64,000 nt of DNA, from contig NC_007643.1 in NCBI RefSeq assembly GCF_000013085.1, positions 2,651,001 to 2,715,000 on the forward strand, read 5' to 3'. A program made the position numbers and the translations under genes. This document shows, in pieces, positions 34,476 through 44,349 of the stretch. This DNA comes from Rhodospirillum rubrum ATCC 11170 (GTDB taxonomy: Bacteria > Pseudomonadota > Alphaproteobacteria > Rhodospirillales > Rhodospirillaceae). The number at the start of each line of letters is the position of its first letter. Within the stretch, counting starts at the first letter, position 1. The notes beneath the pieces were generated by a model, which did not search any database, was not told where the DNA came from, and worked only from the letters and a program-made list of their open reading frames with translations.

Positions 34476-34596
34476 AACGGCCTCTTCAAGACTTCACGGT
34501 TTCAGCCCTGTCCCACGCATCGCCCCTTGCCGATGATGCGACACTGCCTTCGCGGCCCTTTGGTTGCCCACTTCAAAAAAAACGGAAGTCCAGGAC

Positions 34597-36096
34597 ATGA
34601 AGCTTCACGACGTTCGCACCTATAAATCCGCCGAACCGCTACCGCGCGAAAATCAATTGGCGTGGAAACTCGCCGCCGTCGCCACGGATCGGGTGCCCGT
34701 TCCCCCCGACGTCACCGAGATGATCGGCAACCGCATCCTCGACAACGCCGCGGTCGCCGCCGCCTCTCTCGCCCGCGGCCCGGTCCGTTCGGCCCGCGCC
34801 CAGGCCCTGGGTCATCGGTCGGAGCGGGGGGCGCCGATCTTCGGCTTGGCCGAAGGCGGAAAGGTCAGCCCGGAATGGGCCGCCTGGGCCAACGGCGTGG
34901 CGGTGCGCGAGCTGGATTTTCACGACACCTTCCTGGCCGCCGAATACAGCCATCCCGGCGACAACATCCCGCCGATCCTTGCCGTGGCGCAATCCCTGGG
35001 ATGCGACGGCGCGGCGCTGGTGCGCGGTCTGGCCGCCGGCTACGAGATCCAGGTCGATCTGGTCAAAGGCATCTGCCTGCACGAGCACAAGATCGATCAT
35101 ATCGCCCATCTCGGGCCAAGCGCCGCCGGTGGCATCGGCGCCCTGCTGGGGCTGTCCACCGAAGTCACCTATCAGGCCATCGGGCAGGCCCTTCACACCA
35201 CGACGACGACCCGCCAATCCCGCAAGGGCGAGATTTCGAGCTGGAAGGCCTATGCCCCCGCCTTCGCCGGGAAAATGGCGATCGAGGCGGTCGACCGCGC
35301 CATGCGGGGCGAAGGCGCGCCCGCGCCGGCTTACGAGGGCGAGGACGGCTTCATCGCTTGGCTGCTGTCGGGCCCCGGCCATGTCTACCAGGTGCCGCTG
35401 CCCGAGCCCGGCGAGGCCAAGCGGGCGATCCTCGACACCTACACCAAGGAATATTCGGCAGAATATCAAAGCCAGGCCCTGATCGATCTGGCCAAGCGCA
35501 TGGGGCCGAAAGTCGGCGACCTCTCGCAGGTCGAGCGGATCGTCATCCAGACCAGCCATCACACCCATTACGTGATCGGCACCGGCGCCAATGATCCCCA
35601 GAAGCTCGATCCCCGCGCCAGCCGGGAAACCCTTGACCACTCGATCATGTACATCTTCGCCGTCGCCCTGCAGGACGGCGGCTGGCATCACGTCAAAAGC
35701 TATGCCCCCGAGCGGGCGGGACGGCCCGACACCATCGACCTCTGGCACAAGATCACGACCGAGGAAGACCCCGCCTGGACCGCCCGCTACCACGCCAAGG
35801 GCGCCGACAAGGCGTTTGGCGGCAAGGTGATCATCACCTTGAAGGGGGGGCGCCAGATCGTCGACGAACTGGCCGTGGCCGATGCCCACCCCGCCGGAAC
35901 CCGACCCTTCGCCCGCCCCGACTACATTGGAAAATTCCGCACCCTGGCCGAGGGCGTCATCGCCCCCGCCGAGCAGGACCGTTTTATCGCCCTGGTCGAG
36001 AGACTGCCCGAGCTGACCGCGGACGAGGTCGCCCACCTGAGCTTCGTCGTCTCGCCTGACACCCTGGGGCCGGCCACGCCGCCCGGCATTTTCTAA
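34597..36096 (+). CDS. prpD: 2-methylcitrate dehydratase
   Basis: PrpD removes water from 2-methylcitrate to give 2-methylaconitate. The 499-residue protein has the MmgE/PrpD fold signatures: [30 protein letters not shown] at the start, [20 protein letters not shown] and [21 protein letters not shown]. Length matches PrpD. ATG 34597 starts the typical N-terminus; a TTG at 34564 is open but unlikely. It begins a tight prpD-prpC-prpB series (15 and 9 base gaps). Confidence 0.93.
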   Translation: MKLHDVRTYKSAEPLPRENQLAWKLAAVATDRVPVPPDVTEMIGNRILDNAAVAAASLARGPVRSARAQALGHRSERGAPIFGLAEGGKVSPEWAAWANGVAVRELDFHDTFLAAEYSHPGDNIPPILAVAQSLGCDGAALVRGLAAGYEIQVDLVKGICLHEHKIDHIAHLGPSAAGGIGALLGLSTEVTYQAIGQALHTTTTTRQSRKGEISSWKAYAPAFAGKMAIEAVDRAMRGEGAPAPAYEGEDGFIAWLLSGPGHVYQVPLPEPGEAKRAILDTYTKEYSAEYQSQALIDLAKRMGPKVGDLSQVERIVIQTSHHTHYVIGTGANDPQKLDPRASRETLDHSIMYIFAVALQDGGWHHVKSYAPERAGRPDTIDLWHKITTEEDPAWTARYHAKGADKAFGGKVIITLKGGRQIVDELAVADAHPAGTRPFARPDYIGKFRTLAEGVIAPAEQDRFIALVERLPELTADEVAHLSFVVSPDTLGPATPPGIF

Positions 36097-36111
36097 AAAG
36101 GGGACCGTCCG

Positions 36112-37272
36112 ATGACCGAAACCACATTCAAGCCCAAGAAGTCCGTGGCGCTTTCGGGTATCGCCGCCGGCAATACGGCGCTGTGCACCGTGGGCCGGAG
36201 CGGCAATGACCTCCATTACCGGGGCTATAACATCCTCGATATCGCGGAGACCTGCGAATTCGAGGAGATCGCCCACCTGTTGATCCACGGCGGCCTGCCG
36301 ACCGCCGCCCAATACGCCTCCTATAAAGCCAAGCTCAAGGTGTCGCGCGGCCTGCCGCGCTCGGTGAAGGAGGCCTTGGAGACGATCCCGGCCGCCGCCC
36401 ATCCCATGGATGTGATGCGCTCGGGCGTCTCGGCGCTTGGCTGCGCCCTGCCCGAGGCCTACGACCACCATCCGGTCGACGCGCGCGACATCGCCGACCG
36501 CCTGATCGCCTCTTTGGGATCGATGCTGCTGTATTGGTACCACTATGCCCACCACGGCCGCCGGATCGAGGTGGAAACCGATGAGGACAGCATCGGCGGC
36601 CATTTCCTGCGCCTGCTCCACGGCAAGCCCCCCAGCGACGACTTCGTGCAGGCCATGCACACCTCGCTGATTCTCTATGCCGAACACGAGTTCAACGCCT
36701 CGACCTTCACCGCGCGGGTGATCGCCGGCACCGGCTCGGATATGTACAGCTGCATCTCCGGCGCCATCGGCGCCCTACGCGGGCCAAAGCACGGCGGCGC
36801 CAACGAGGTCGCCTTTGGCATCCAGAAACGCTACGCCTCGTTACAGCATGCCGAAGAGGACATCCGCCGCCGGGTCGAGGCCAAGGAAGTCGTCATCGGT
36901 TTTGGTCACCCGGTCTACACCACGGCCGATCCGCGCAACGCCGTGATCAAACGGGTCGCCAAGGGATTGGCCGACGAGGTGCGCTCCCATCTGCAATATG
37001 ACGTGGCCGAGCGCATCGAACAGGTGATGTGGGATACCAAGGCGATGTTTCCCAACCTCGATTGGTACAGCGCCGTCTCCTATCACCTGATGGGCGTCCC
37101 CACCTCGATGTTCACGCCCTTGTTCGTCATCGCCCGCACCTGCGGCTGGGCCGCCCACGTTATCGAACAGCGCCAGGACAACAAGATCATCCGCCCCTCG
37201 GCCAATTACACCGGCCCGGAAAACCTCGCCTTCGTGCCCATGTCGGCCAGAAGCGACCATGTTTCGATGTGA
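36112..37272 (+). CDS. prpC: 2-methylcitrate synthase
   Basis: PrpC condenses propionyl-CoA with oxaloacetate. The 386-residue citrate-synthase-fold protein shows [25 protein letters not shown] at the start, which is typical of methylcitrate rather than citrate synthases, [19 protein letters not shown], and the catalytic His segment [17 protein letters not shown] precedes the ATG at 36112. It needs oxaloacetate, supplied by the pyruvate carboxylase of the same locus. Confidence 0.93.
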   Translation: MTETTFKPKKSVALSGIAAGNTALCTVGRSGNDLHYRGYNILDIAETCEFEEIAHLLIHGGLPTAAQYASYKAKLKVSRGLPRSVKEALETIPAAAHPMDVMRSGVSALGCALPEAYDHHPVDARDIADRLIASLGSMLLYWYHYAHHGRRIEVETDEDSIGGHFLRLLHGKPPSDDFVQAMHTSLILYAEHEFNASTFTARVIAGTGSDMYSCISGAIGALRGPKHGGANEVAFGIQKRYASLQHAEEDIRRRVEAKEVVIGFGHPVYTTADPRNAVIKRVAKGLADEVRSHLQYDVAERIEQVMWDTKAMFPNLDWYSAVSYHLMGVPTSMFTPLFVIARTCGWAAHVIEQRQDNKIIRPSANYTGPENLAFVPMSARSDHVSM

Positions 37273-37281
37273 GGAACACAG

Positions 37282-38202
37282 ATGCCCTATCTGATTGCCG
37301 ACACCTTGCCAAAGGAAAGCGCGGGCACCCGCTTCCGGGCGCTTTTGAACCGCCCGGAGATCCTCAGACTTCCCGGCGCCCATAACGGACATGCCGCCTT
37401 GCAGGCCCGCGCGGCGGGCTTCGAGGGGGTGTATCTTTCGGGCGCGGCGATGAGCGCCTCCATGGGGCTGCCCGATCTCGGCATCCTCACCATCGAAGAC
37501 GTCGCCTTCTTCATCCGCCAGATCGTCCGCTCCGCCGGCTTGCCGCTGCTGGTCGATGGCGATACCGGCTATGGCGAAGCGCTCAACGTCATGCACATGG
37601 TCCGCACCTTTGAAGAGGCCGGCGCCGGGGCGGTCCACCTGGAGGACCAACTCCTTCCCAAGAAATGCGGGCACCTCAACGACAAGAAACTGGCCAAAGC
37701 CGACGACATGGCGGCCAAAGTGGCGGCGGCCAGGAAAGCCGCCCGCGACATCGTGATCATCGCCCGCACCGACGCGGCCGCCAGCGAGGGGCTGGAGGGC
37801 GCGATCGCCCGCGCCAGATTATACGTGGAAGCCGGCGCCGACGCGATTTTCCCCGAGGCGCTCAATACGCAAGAGATGTTCCGGGCCTTCGCCGAGCGGA
37901 TGCCCGGCGTTCCCCTGTTGGCCAATATGACCGAATTCGGCAAGACGCCCTTTTTCACCGCCACCGAATTCGCCGAGATGGGCTATGCCATGGTCATCTG
38001 GCCGGTCTCTTCCCTGCGCGTCGCCAACAAGGCGCAGGCCGAGCTTTACGCCGCCATCGCCCGGGATGGGGGGGCCCACCGCATGGTCGAGCGCATGCAG
38101 ACCCGTGCGGAGCTTTACGCCACCATCGGCCTGCATGATTACGAGGCGCTCGACGCCTCAATCGTCCAGACGCTGATCCCGCAAGGCTCTCCCCACCGCT
38201 GA
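37282..38202 (+). CDS. prpB: Methylisocitrate lyase
   Basis: PrpB cleaves 2-methylisocitrate into succinate and pyruvate. The 306-residue barrel protein has GAAMSASMGLPDLG, LVDGDTGYGEALN for Mg2+ binding and the catalytic PKKCGHL loop, placing it in the isocitrate lyase/PEP mutase family with methylisocitrate lyases. GAGGA precedes ATG 37282. It ends the prp operon. No acnD/prpF or aconitase gene is nearby, so the hydration step relies on a housekeeping aconitase. Confidence 0.93.
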   Translation: MPYLIADTLPKESAGTRFRALLNRPEILRLPGAHNGHAALQARAAGFEGVYLSGAAMSASMGLPDLGILTIEDVAFFIRQIVRSAGLPLLVDGDTGYGEALNVMHMVRTFEEAGAGAVHLEDQLLPKKCGHLNDKKLAKADDMAAKVAAARKAARDIVIIARTDAAASEGLEGAIARARLYVEAGADAIFPEALNTQEMFRAFAERMPGVPLLANMTEFGKTPFFTATEFAEMGYAMVIWPVSSLRVANKAQAELYAAIARDGGAHRMVERMQTRAELYATIGLHDYEALDASIVQTLIPQGSPHR

Positions 38203-38936
38203 TCCCGTCCATCCTCCGGTCCGGCCATCCCGTTCCCCAACAGGGGCGGGCATGGCCGGCCGTCCTCCCCGGCCCCTCCCCGCCCCGGCATCGGCATCGG
38301 CGCGATGCCAGCGGAGGGCCCGCCGCGCCCGGAGGGCCCTATCCCCGGCGGTCAGATCCCCGGGATAGCGCGCGCCCGATCCGCTCAGGGACCGGCCCGG
38401 TCTCTCACCCTCCCCGCCCCTCCGCGGATCTTGCTTCCGCCTCTCGGGAAGAGCGCTCACGCCCCCGGCCTTGACCGATCCTCTCCCGCGCCAAGCCGGC
38501 CTCGCCGCCCTCGTTCGGCGGGCCACAGCCCCCCCGACGATCACCGATTGAATACTTGAGCGAGCATTCAGACAGCCCGTCAACCCATAAAGGGCGCGGC
38601 GGCGGTCAACTGCCCATTGACGTTCAGACGAGACTCTTAGTATATATATTCTTGTCTAGGTATCTAGCCTTAGATTCGCATTCTGGCTTGATTTTGGTTT
38701 TGCGAATCAATCCAAAAGTCCATACTTGGCCGATCCTTCGAAAAGAATCTTCGGAAAAGCGATTGATCGCAGAGCCTGCCGAAAGGGAGCGGGTAAGGAG
38801 ACTTTTCCATGAGATCGCAAATAACAACGTCCCATACTTAGAATAAAAACTTACCGTATGGCAACTATTCATTGAATTAATGCTATTGAATATCGATTCT
38901 CTAAGACATCCCGGAAATGAAATGAAGGGGAATGCT
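38203..38936. other. Intergenic region with an AT-rich second half
   Basis: The first 350 bases are GC-rich and show nothing recognisable. From about 38560 to 38930 the composition drops sharply toward A and T, with TATATATAT at 38640, an eight-base inverted repeat GATTCGCA/TGCGAATC (38673-38708) and a small GCGAT-TG-ATCGC hairpin (38759-38770). A 96-codon frame with a TTG start crosses it but has no ribosome-binding site or recognisable features. It probably carries the promoter of the chemosensory operon, and possibly a structured leader or small RNA. Confidence 0.4.
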
Positions 38937-40865
38937 ATGGCTCTTGTCAAAAAAAATCAAGTTGGCGGAGCCGCATCCGCTAAAACGGCCACCACCGATG
39001 ATGTCAGTGGTGGCGGCCGGCTTCTCGCCGAGGCGCAAAAGCGCAAGGCGCGAACCTTTGCCCGCCAGCAAAAAGCGGCCGAGCGTGTCGCCGCCGCCAC
39101 CTCGCAGCTTGCCAGCGGCCTGGCCGAGGCCGCCTCGGCCGCCGAGGAATTGAGGAAGGCCTCCGAACAGATCGCCTCGGGCGCCGAGGAGGCGGCCGGG
39201 GCCGCCCAGCAATCGATGAAGGCGGTCGGCCACGGCGCCGGACTGATCATCAAGGGCAAGGAAAGCGCCGATTCCGCCCTGATCAAGACCGAAGCCCTTC
39301 AAACGATGATCTTCTCGATCTCGGCGCAGATCGGCAATTCGATCCAGGCGATCGGCCGGGCGGCCGAGCGTCAAACCAATTCGGTTCGCATGGTCGAGGA
39401 GCTGGAAAGCCAAGCGGCCGCCATCTCGGAGGTGGTCAAGGCCGTCGCCCGCATCGCCGACCAGACCAACCTGCTGGCGCTCAATGCCGCGATCGAGGCG
39501 GCCCGGGCCGGGCAGCACGGCAAGGGCTTCGCCGTGGTCGCCGACGAGGTGCGTACCCTGGCTGAAACCTCGGAAAAAAGCGCCCGGGAAATCCAGGACC
39601 TGATCACCCAGATCCAGACCGACGTCAAGGCGATCGCCGAGGGTATCACCGCCTCGGCCGCCACCGCCCGCAGGGAGGTGGAGAAAGGCGCGCAGATCAG
39701 CGTTCAGTTGGAGCGCATTCGCACGGACATGGTCGCCGTCTCGGCCGGCTGCCGGGACATCGTCAAGGCCAATGAGGAATCGACCGCCGCCGTCAAGGAG
39801 GTGCAGAAAGGCTCCGAACTGATCGCGGCGGCCGCCGAGGAGCAAAGCGCCGCCTGTCAGGAAACGCTTAAGACCATCGACCAGCAAACCGCCGCCCTCG
39901 CGCAATCGGAACAAGCCTCGCAGGAACTGTCCGAACTGGCCGACGAACTGAAGAATTCCACGGACATCTCAAAGAGCAGCGAAGAGGTCGCCTCGGCGGC
40001 CGAGGAACTGTCCTCGGCGGTCGAGGAAATCAACCGCGCCGCCACCCAGATCCAGGTCGCCCTCGACCAGATCCAGAAGGGCGCCCAGCAGCAGGCGGCG
40101 GCGACCCAGCAAGCCTCGGCGGCGATCGCCCAGATCGAACGCGGCGCCCAGGTCTCGGCCAATCGGGCGACGACCACGGTGGAAAAAAGCGAGACGACCG
40201 CCCAACTGCTCCTTTCCGCCAGCGAGTTGATCAATGAAATGATCGCCGGCGTCTTGGACTCGGTCGAGGCCGGCAAGCGCAGCCGCGAGCAGATGACCGC
40301 CCTGGAACAGGTCAGCCGTCGGATCGACAAGATCGTCGACGCCATCACCACCGTATCGATCCAGACCAATATGCTGGCGGTCAACGGGTCGGTCGAAGCC
40401 GCGCGGGCGGGTGAATTCGGCAAGGGCTTCGCCGTGGTTTCCACCGATATCCGCAATCTTGCCCGCGATTCGGCCGAGAACGCCGACCGTATCAAGGACA
40501 CCATCAAGTCGATTCAGGACCAGATCGGCTCGGTCCGTCGCGACCTCGACGAAATATCGGCCGCCGCCACCCTTGAGGGGGAAAAGAACAAGGCCATCAC
40601 CGTGGATCTGGAAACCATTTCCCGCGACATCGATCAGGTGCTGATCGGCGGCCGGGAAATCCTGGCCAGCTCGGACGAGATCGTCCAGGTGGTCAAGGAG
40701 GTGCAGACCGGCGTCGAACAGATCGCGGCGGCCGCCCAGCAGACCACCCGCGCCACCCTCGAAGCCGGAAACGCGGCGCGAGAGCAGTCGCAGGGCGCCG
40801 AGGAACTGGCCGCCGCCATCGAGGAGATCGCCTCGCTCGCCGACGAATTGCAGGCTGGCGCCTGA
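38937..40865 (+). CDS. Soluble chemoreceptor with two tandem signalling domains
   Basis: The 642-residue protein has no membrane segment and no recognisable sensor domain. It is almost wholly coiled coil, rich in Ala, Glu and Gln. Two receptor hairpin tips occur: the first around residues 173-200 ([20 protein letters not shown]), canonical; the second around 473-500 ([20 protein letters not shown]), divergent. Each is followed by GKGFAVV. Receptors normally have one tip that contacts CheA and CheW. ATG 38937 follows GAAGGGG at good spacing. It heads the chemosensory operon and is probably the input for a cytoplasmic array. Confidence 0.88.
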   Translation: MALVKKNQVGGAASAKTATTDDVSGGGRLLAEAQKRKARTFARQQKAAERVAAATSQLASGLAEAASAAEELRKASEQIASGAEEAAGAAQQSMKAVGHGAGLIIKGKESADSALIKTEALQTMIFSISAQIGNSIQAIGRAAERQTNSVRMVEELESQAAAISEVVKAVARIADQTNLLALNAAIEAARAGQHGKGFAVVADEVRTLAETSEKSAREIQDLITQIQTDVKAIAEGITASAATARREVEKGAQISVQLERIRTDMVAVSAGCRDIVKANEESTAAVKEVQKGSELIAAAAEEQSAACQETLKTIDQQTAALAQSEQASQELSELADELKNSTDISKSSEEVASAAEELSSAVEEINRAATQIQVALDQIQKGAQQQAAATQQASAAIAQIERGAQVSANRATTTVEKSETTAQLLLSASELINEMIAGVLDSVEAGKRSREQMTALEQVSRRIDKIVDAITTVSIQTNMLAVNGSVEAARAGEFGKGFAVVSTDIRNLARDSAENADRIKDTIKSIQDQIGSVRRDLDEISAAATLEGEKNKAITVDLETISRDIDQVLIGGREILASSDEIVQVVKEVQTGVEQIAAAAQQTTRATLEAGNAAREQSQGAEELAAAIEEIASLADELQAGA

Positions 40866-40895
40866 TCCCCGCCCTTGAGGTGTAAGGAGGACCTA

Positions 40896-42497
40896 ATGTC
40901 CGAAATCACGCAGGCGGCGCTGGACTCGGGCCCGGATCCGTCGCAGGTCACCGGTGGCGCGGCGGCCGGCGCCCTCCAAGCCGGAAACGCCCGCCAATTC
41001 GTCATCTTCCATGTCGATAACGACTTGTTCGCCGTGCCTTTGTCGGAAGTTCAAGAGATCATCCGCATGCCCGATGTGGTGTGCGTGCCCCTCAGCCCGG
41101 CGGCGCTGGAGGGATTGGCCAACCTGCGGGGATCGGTCTTGCCGGTCATTCGACTGCGCCATGTCTTCGGCATGGCCCCGGTTGTCCATGACGACGCGAC
41201 CCGGGTCGTGGTGCTTGATCAGGGGCGGCCGGTGGGACTGGTGGTCGACCGGGTGGCCAATGTCGTCTCGGTCGAGGCCGATCATATCGAGCCGTCGGGG
41301 GCGATCGGCGGCACGGTCGACACCGACTTGCTGACCGGCATGATCAAGGGCGATGGCGACCGGGCGATGGTGATGATTCTCGACGCCGCCAAAGTGGTGG
41401 CGCGCGAGTTCCAGGCGATTGGCTCCGCCCCCCTGGCGCCGTCCCTGGGCGAGGCCGGGCGCGCCGAGGATGGCCGCGTCCAGGCCGCGACCGACGGCGA
41501 TGACGAAAGCCAACTGGTCAGTTTCGAGGTGGCCGGCCAGGAATACGCCCTGCCGATCGAGCGGGTGCAGGAGATCGTCCAGATCCCCGGCCTGATCACC
41601 GACGTCCCCAACACCCCGGCCCATGTCTTGGGGGTGATGACGCTGCGCAACCGGCTGCTGCCGCTGGTCGGCCTGCGCGAGATGTTCGGCCTGCCCACGC
41701 TCGCCCTAACCGAGACCAACAAGATCGTCGTGGTCTCGCTCGAGGGGGGCGCAGGGGGAAGCGGACGCTCGGTCGGCGTGGTGATGGACAGCGTCAAGGA
41801 GGTCCTGCGGGTCGGCCACGCCCTGATCGATCCGATGCCGGCGCTGCTCGCCCGCACGGGAAACCTGGGCGAAATCGAAGCCATCTGCCGGCTGCAGGGC
41901 GGCAACCGGCTGGTGTCGATCCTGTCGGCCGACGCGATGTTCAACAGCGACGAAATTCGCGCCGTGGCGGCGAATGCGCTGGGAGAGGAGGACGCGGTGG
42001 CCGACGAAGAGACCCCTGGATACCTTGGCACGACCGATGACGAGGAGCAGTTCGTCGCCTTCCGGTTGATGAACGAGGAATATGGCGTGCCGATCGATTC
42101 GGTTCAGGAAATCGTCCGGGTGCCCGAGGAACTGACCCGGGTGCCCAAAACCCCCGACTTCATCGAAGGCGTGGTCAACCTGCGCGGCGTGGTGCTGCCG
42201 GTGGTCGATCAACGCCGCCGCTTCGGCCTGCCGGGGATGGAGCGCAACGACCGCCAGCGGATCATGGTCTACACCATCCGGGGGGTGCGGACCGGCTTCA
42301 TCGTTGATTCGGTGTCCGAGGTGATCCGCATCCCGGCCTCGTTGATCGGCCCGGCTCCGGTTCTATCGGACGAGCAACAGCGCCTGATCCGTCGGGTGGC
42401 CAATATCGAGAAACAAAAACGGATGATCCTGCTGCTCGATGTCGAACAGTTGCTCGATGGAAAGGAATTGGCCGTCGTCGGCTCGGTGATCCCCTAA
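40896..42497 (+). CDS. cheW: Chemotaxis coupling protein with three CheW domains
   Basis: The 533-residue protein holds three consecutive CheW domains (about residues 32-170, 205-345 and 380-525), seen as FVIFHVDNDLFAVPLSEVQEI, LVSFEVAGQEYALPIERVQEI and FVAFRLMNEEYGVPIDSVQEI, each followed by an RG/NRLLPLVGLR-type segment. CheW links receptors to CheA; three in one chain would bridge several partners and could shape the array. A perfect AAGGAGG precedes ATG 40896. It follows the soluble receptor gene by 30 bases. Confidence 0.93.
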   Translation: MSEITQAALDSGPDPSQVTGGAAAGALQAGNARQFVIFHVDNDLFAVPLSEVQEIIRMPDVVCVPLSPAALEGLANLRGSVLPVIRLRHVFGMAPVVHDDATRVVVLDQGRPVGLVVDRVANVVSVEADHIEPSGAIGGTVDTDLLTGMIKGDGDRAMVMILDAAKVVAREFQAIGSAPLAPSLGEAGRAEDGRVQAATDGDDESQLVSFEVAGQEYALPIERVQEIVQIPGLITDVPNTPAHVLGVMTLRNRLLPLVGLREMFGLPTLALTETNKIVVVSLEGGAGGSGRSVGVVMDSVKEVLRVGHALIDPMPALLARTGNLGEIEAICRLQGGNRLVSILSADAMFNSDEIRAVAANALGEEDAVADEETPGYLGTTDDEEQFVAFRLMNEEYGVPIDSVQEIVRVPEELTRVPKTPDFIEGVVNLRGVVLPVVDQRRRFGLPGMERNDRQRIMVYTIRGVRTGFIVDSVSEVIRIPASLIGPAPVLSDEQQRLIRRVANIEKQKRMILLLDVEQLLDGKELAVVGSVIP

Positions 42498-42561
42498 ATC
42501 AGGACCGCTTTGGCGAAGATTTCTTTAAAGCCGAGATTCTGATCTGCATTGACTGGGTTAC

Positions 42562-42597
42562 AGCGGGAAAATCGCCGACACCGGCTATTTTTCCGCT
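42562..42597 (+). other. Strong hairpin between cheW and cheB
   Basis: AGCGGGAAAA pairs with TTTTTCCGCT (one G-T pair), with an inner GCC/GGC stem. It lies in the 138-base gap, the longest in the operon, and may attenuate or process the transcript so that receptor and CheW are made in excess of the enzymes. Confidence 0.5.
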
Positions 42598-42635
42598 CGC
42601 CCCTCCAGACCCGGCTTTCATAAAGGCCCGCGGAC

Positions 42636-43748
42636 ATGACCAAAGTTCTGATTGTCGATGACTCGGCGCTCATGCGGCGTCATCTGAAGGAAATCCTCGA
42701 AGTCCACGGCGGCTTCGAGGTGATGGTGGCGCGCAATGGCATCGAGGCGCTGGCCGGCCTGGAAAGCTTCGACCCCGATGTCATCACCCTTGATATCAAC
42801 ATGCCCGAGATGGATGGCCTGACCTGCCTGTCGCGGATCATGGCGACCAAGCCAAAACCGGTGGTGATGGTGTCGTCTTTGACCGAAACCGGCGCCGAGG
42901 TCACCCTCGAGGCCCTGGCCTTGGGGGCGGTCGATTTCATCCACAAACCCGATGGCACCATTTCCCTCAATGTCTCGCGCATCGAGCGCGAAATCCTCGA
43001 CAAGGTCACCGCCGCCGCCAAGGCCCGTATTCGCCGCTCGCTCGGATTGTCGAGCCGCTTGCGCACGGCCAGCGACCGCGGCGCCGCCAAGCGGACCCGT
43101 CCCGCCGACTCCTCCCCCCTCCCCACCCTGTCCCTCACCGAGATCGGCGTGGTGCTGATCGGGGTTTCAACCGGTGGACCGGGAACCCTGGAAGAGGTTC
43201 TGCCCGGTCTGTCCGCCGGCTTTCCCTGGCCGGTGGTGGTGGCCCAGCACATGCCAGGCAGCTTCACCCCGGTGTTCGCCCGCCGCCTCAATGACCTATG
43301 TCCGTTGACGGTGATCGAGGCCTCGGCGCAGATGCCGCTGGAACCCGGGGTGATCTACATCGCCAAGGGCGACGCCGACGTGGTGATCGGCCATCGCGCC
43401 ACCCGTTTTGTCGTCAATCCGATGCCCGCCGGCCCCCATTATCTGTGGCATCCCAGCGTCACCCGCCTTGTCGAGAGCGCGCTGCGCGCCCTGCCGCCCG
43501 AGCGCATCATCGGCGTGTTGTTGACCGGCATGGGAGATGACGGCGCCGAGGCGATGGCCGAGGTGAAGCGGCGCGGCGGGCGCACCATCGCCCAGGACGA
43601 AGCCAGCTCCGTCATCTTTGGCATGCCCGGAGAGCTGGTCAAACGCGGCGGCGCCAATCTGGTGCTGCCGGCCAGCCGCATCGCCGGTCAGCTCAATGCG
43701 TGGATGTCACGAACCAAGGAGACGGTCTATGGGACTGGTCAGAGCTGA
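42636..43748 (+). CDS. cheB: Protein-glutamate methylesterase CheB
   Basis: CheB removes methyl groups from receptor glutamates when phosphorylated. The 370-residue protein has a receiver domain (Asp53 in ITLDINMPEMDG) and a C-terminal esterase domain with the catalytic triad Ser178 (GVSTGGPG), His205 (AQHMPG) and Asp302 (TGMGDDGAE). Length is standard. A second operon promoter may precede it, since the gap upstream is long and contains a hairpin. Confidence 0.94.
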   Translation: MTKVLIVDDSALMRRHLKEILEVHGGFEVMVARNGIEALAGLESFDPDVITLDINMPEMDGLTCLSRIMATKPKPVVMVSSLTETGAEVTLEALALGAVDFIHKPDGTISLNVSRIEREILDKVTAAAKARIRRSLGLSSRLRTASDRGAAKRTRPADSSPLPTLSLTEIGVVLIGVSTGGPGTLEEVLPGLSAGFPWPVVVAQHMPGSFTPVFARRLNDLCPLTVIEASAQMPLEPGVIYIAKGDADVVIGHRATRFVVNPMPAGPHYLWHPSVTRLVESALRALPPERIIGVLLTGMGDDGAEAMAEVKRRGGRTIAQDEASSVIFGMPGELVKRGGANLVLPASRIAGQLNAWMSRTKETVYGTGQS

Positions 43749-44349
43749 AACAGCGCGCGACGGCTCGTCCGGGCCCGCCGATAACCGCCACCTCACTGAT
43801 TTGCTCAGCGATTTGGCGGCGCCGGCCCCGGGCACCCGTCGGGCCGCGGCGCGGGATCTCGCCGACCATCCCGAGGCGGCGATGGCCCTGTGCGAGCGCC
43901 TGGAGGTCGAGACGGCGCCCAGCGTGCGGGCGATGATTTTCACCGCCCTGATCAAGCTCCAGACCCCGGCCGTCGCCAGACGGCTCGCCCGTTTTCTTCG
44001 CAGCGACGACGCCCAACTCCGCAACGCCGCCATCGAAGCGCTTCAGGAGATGCCCGCCGCCATCGCTCCGCATCTTCAAGAGCTGCTGACCGATGACGAT
44101 AGCGACATCCGGATCTTCGCCGTCACCATCCTGGGAACGCTGCGCTTGACCTGCGCGCCGGACTGGCTGGTCGAGGTGATCCGCCGCGAGTCCCATATCA
44201 ACGTCTGCTCCGCCGCCGTCGATGCCCTGGCGGAAATCGGCGGTCCCGAGGCCATCGAGGATCTGGAAGCCTTGCTGGACCGCTTCCCCGGAGACTCGTT
44301 TATGAAATTCGCGATTGAAACAACGATCCGCCGGATACGGGGCCAATGA
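43729..44349 (+). CDS. HEAT-repeat protein of the chemosensory operon
   Basis: The 206-residue protein is built of helical HEAT/PBS-lyase-like repeats: VRAMIFTALIKLQTPAVARRLARFL, LRNAAIEALQEMPAAIAPHLQELL, IRIFAVTILGTLR and VCSAAVDALAEIGGPEAIEDLEALL are successive units of about 32 residues. Such scaffolds bind proteins. AAGGAG precedes ATG 43729. It overlaps cheB by 20 bases and cheR by 4, so it is an integral part of the operon, perhaps an array scaffold. Confidence 0.85.
   Translation: MGLVRAETARDGSSGPADNRHLTDLLSDLAAPAPGTRRAAARDLADHPEAAMALCERLEVETAPSVRAMIFTALIKLQTPAVARRLARFLRSDDAQLRNAAIEALQEMPAAIAPHLQELLTDDDSDIRIFAVTILGTLRLTCAPDWLVEVIRRESHINVCSAAVDALAEIGGPEAIEDLEALLDRFPGDSFMKFAIETTIRRIRGQ

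Noticed and set aside
31778-34489. 903-codon minus-strand frame across pyruvate carboxylase
   Set aside because: Antisense shadow; composition is repetitive and the plus-strand frame is a complete, motif-rich enzyme.
34639-36687. 682-codon minus-strand frame across prpD and prpC
   Set aside because: Antisense shadow of two well-recognised enzymes.
38556-38846. 96-codon frame in the AT-rich region before the chemosensory operon
   Set aside because: TTG start, no ribosome-binding site, no recognisable feature; kept only as part of the intergenic description.
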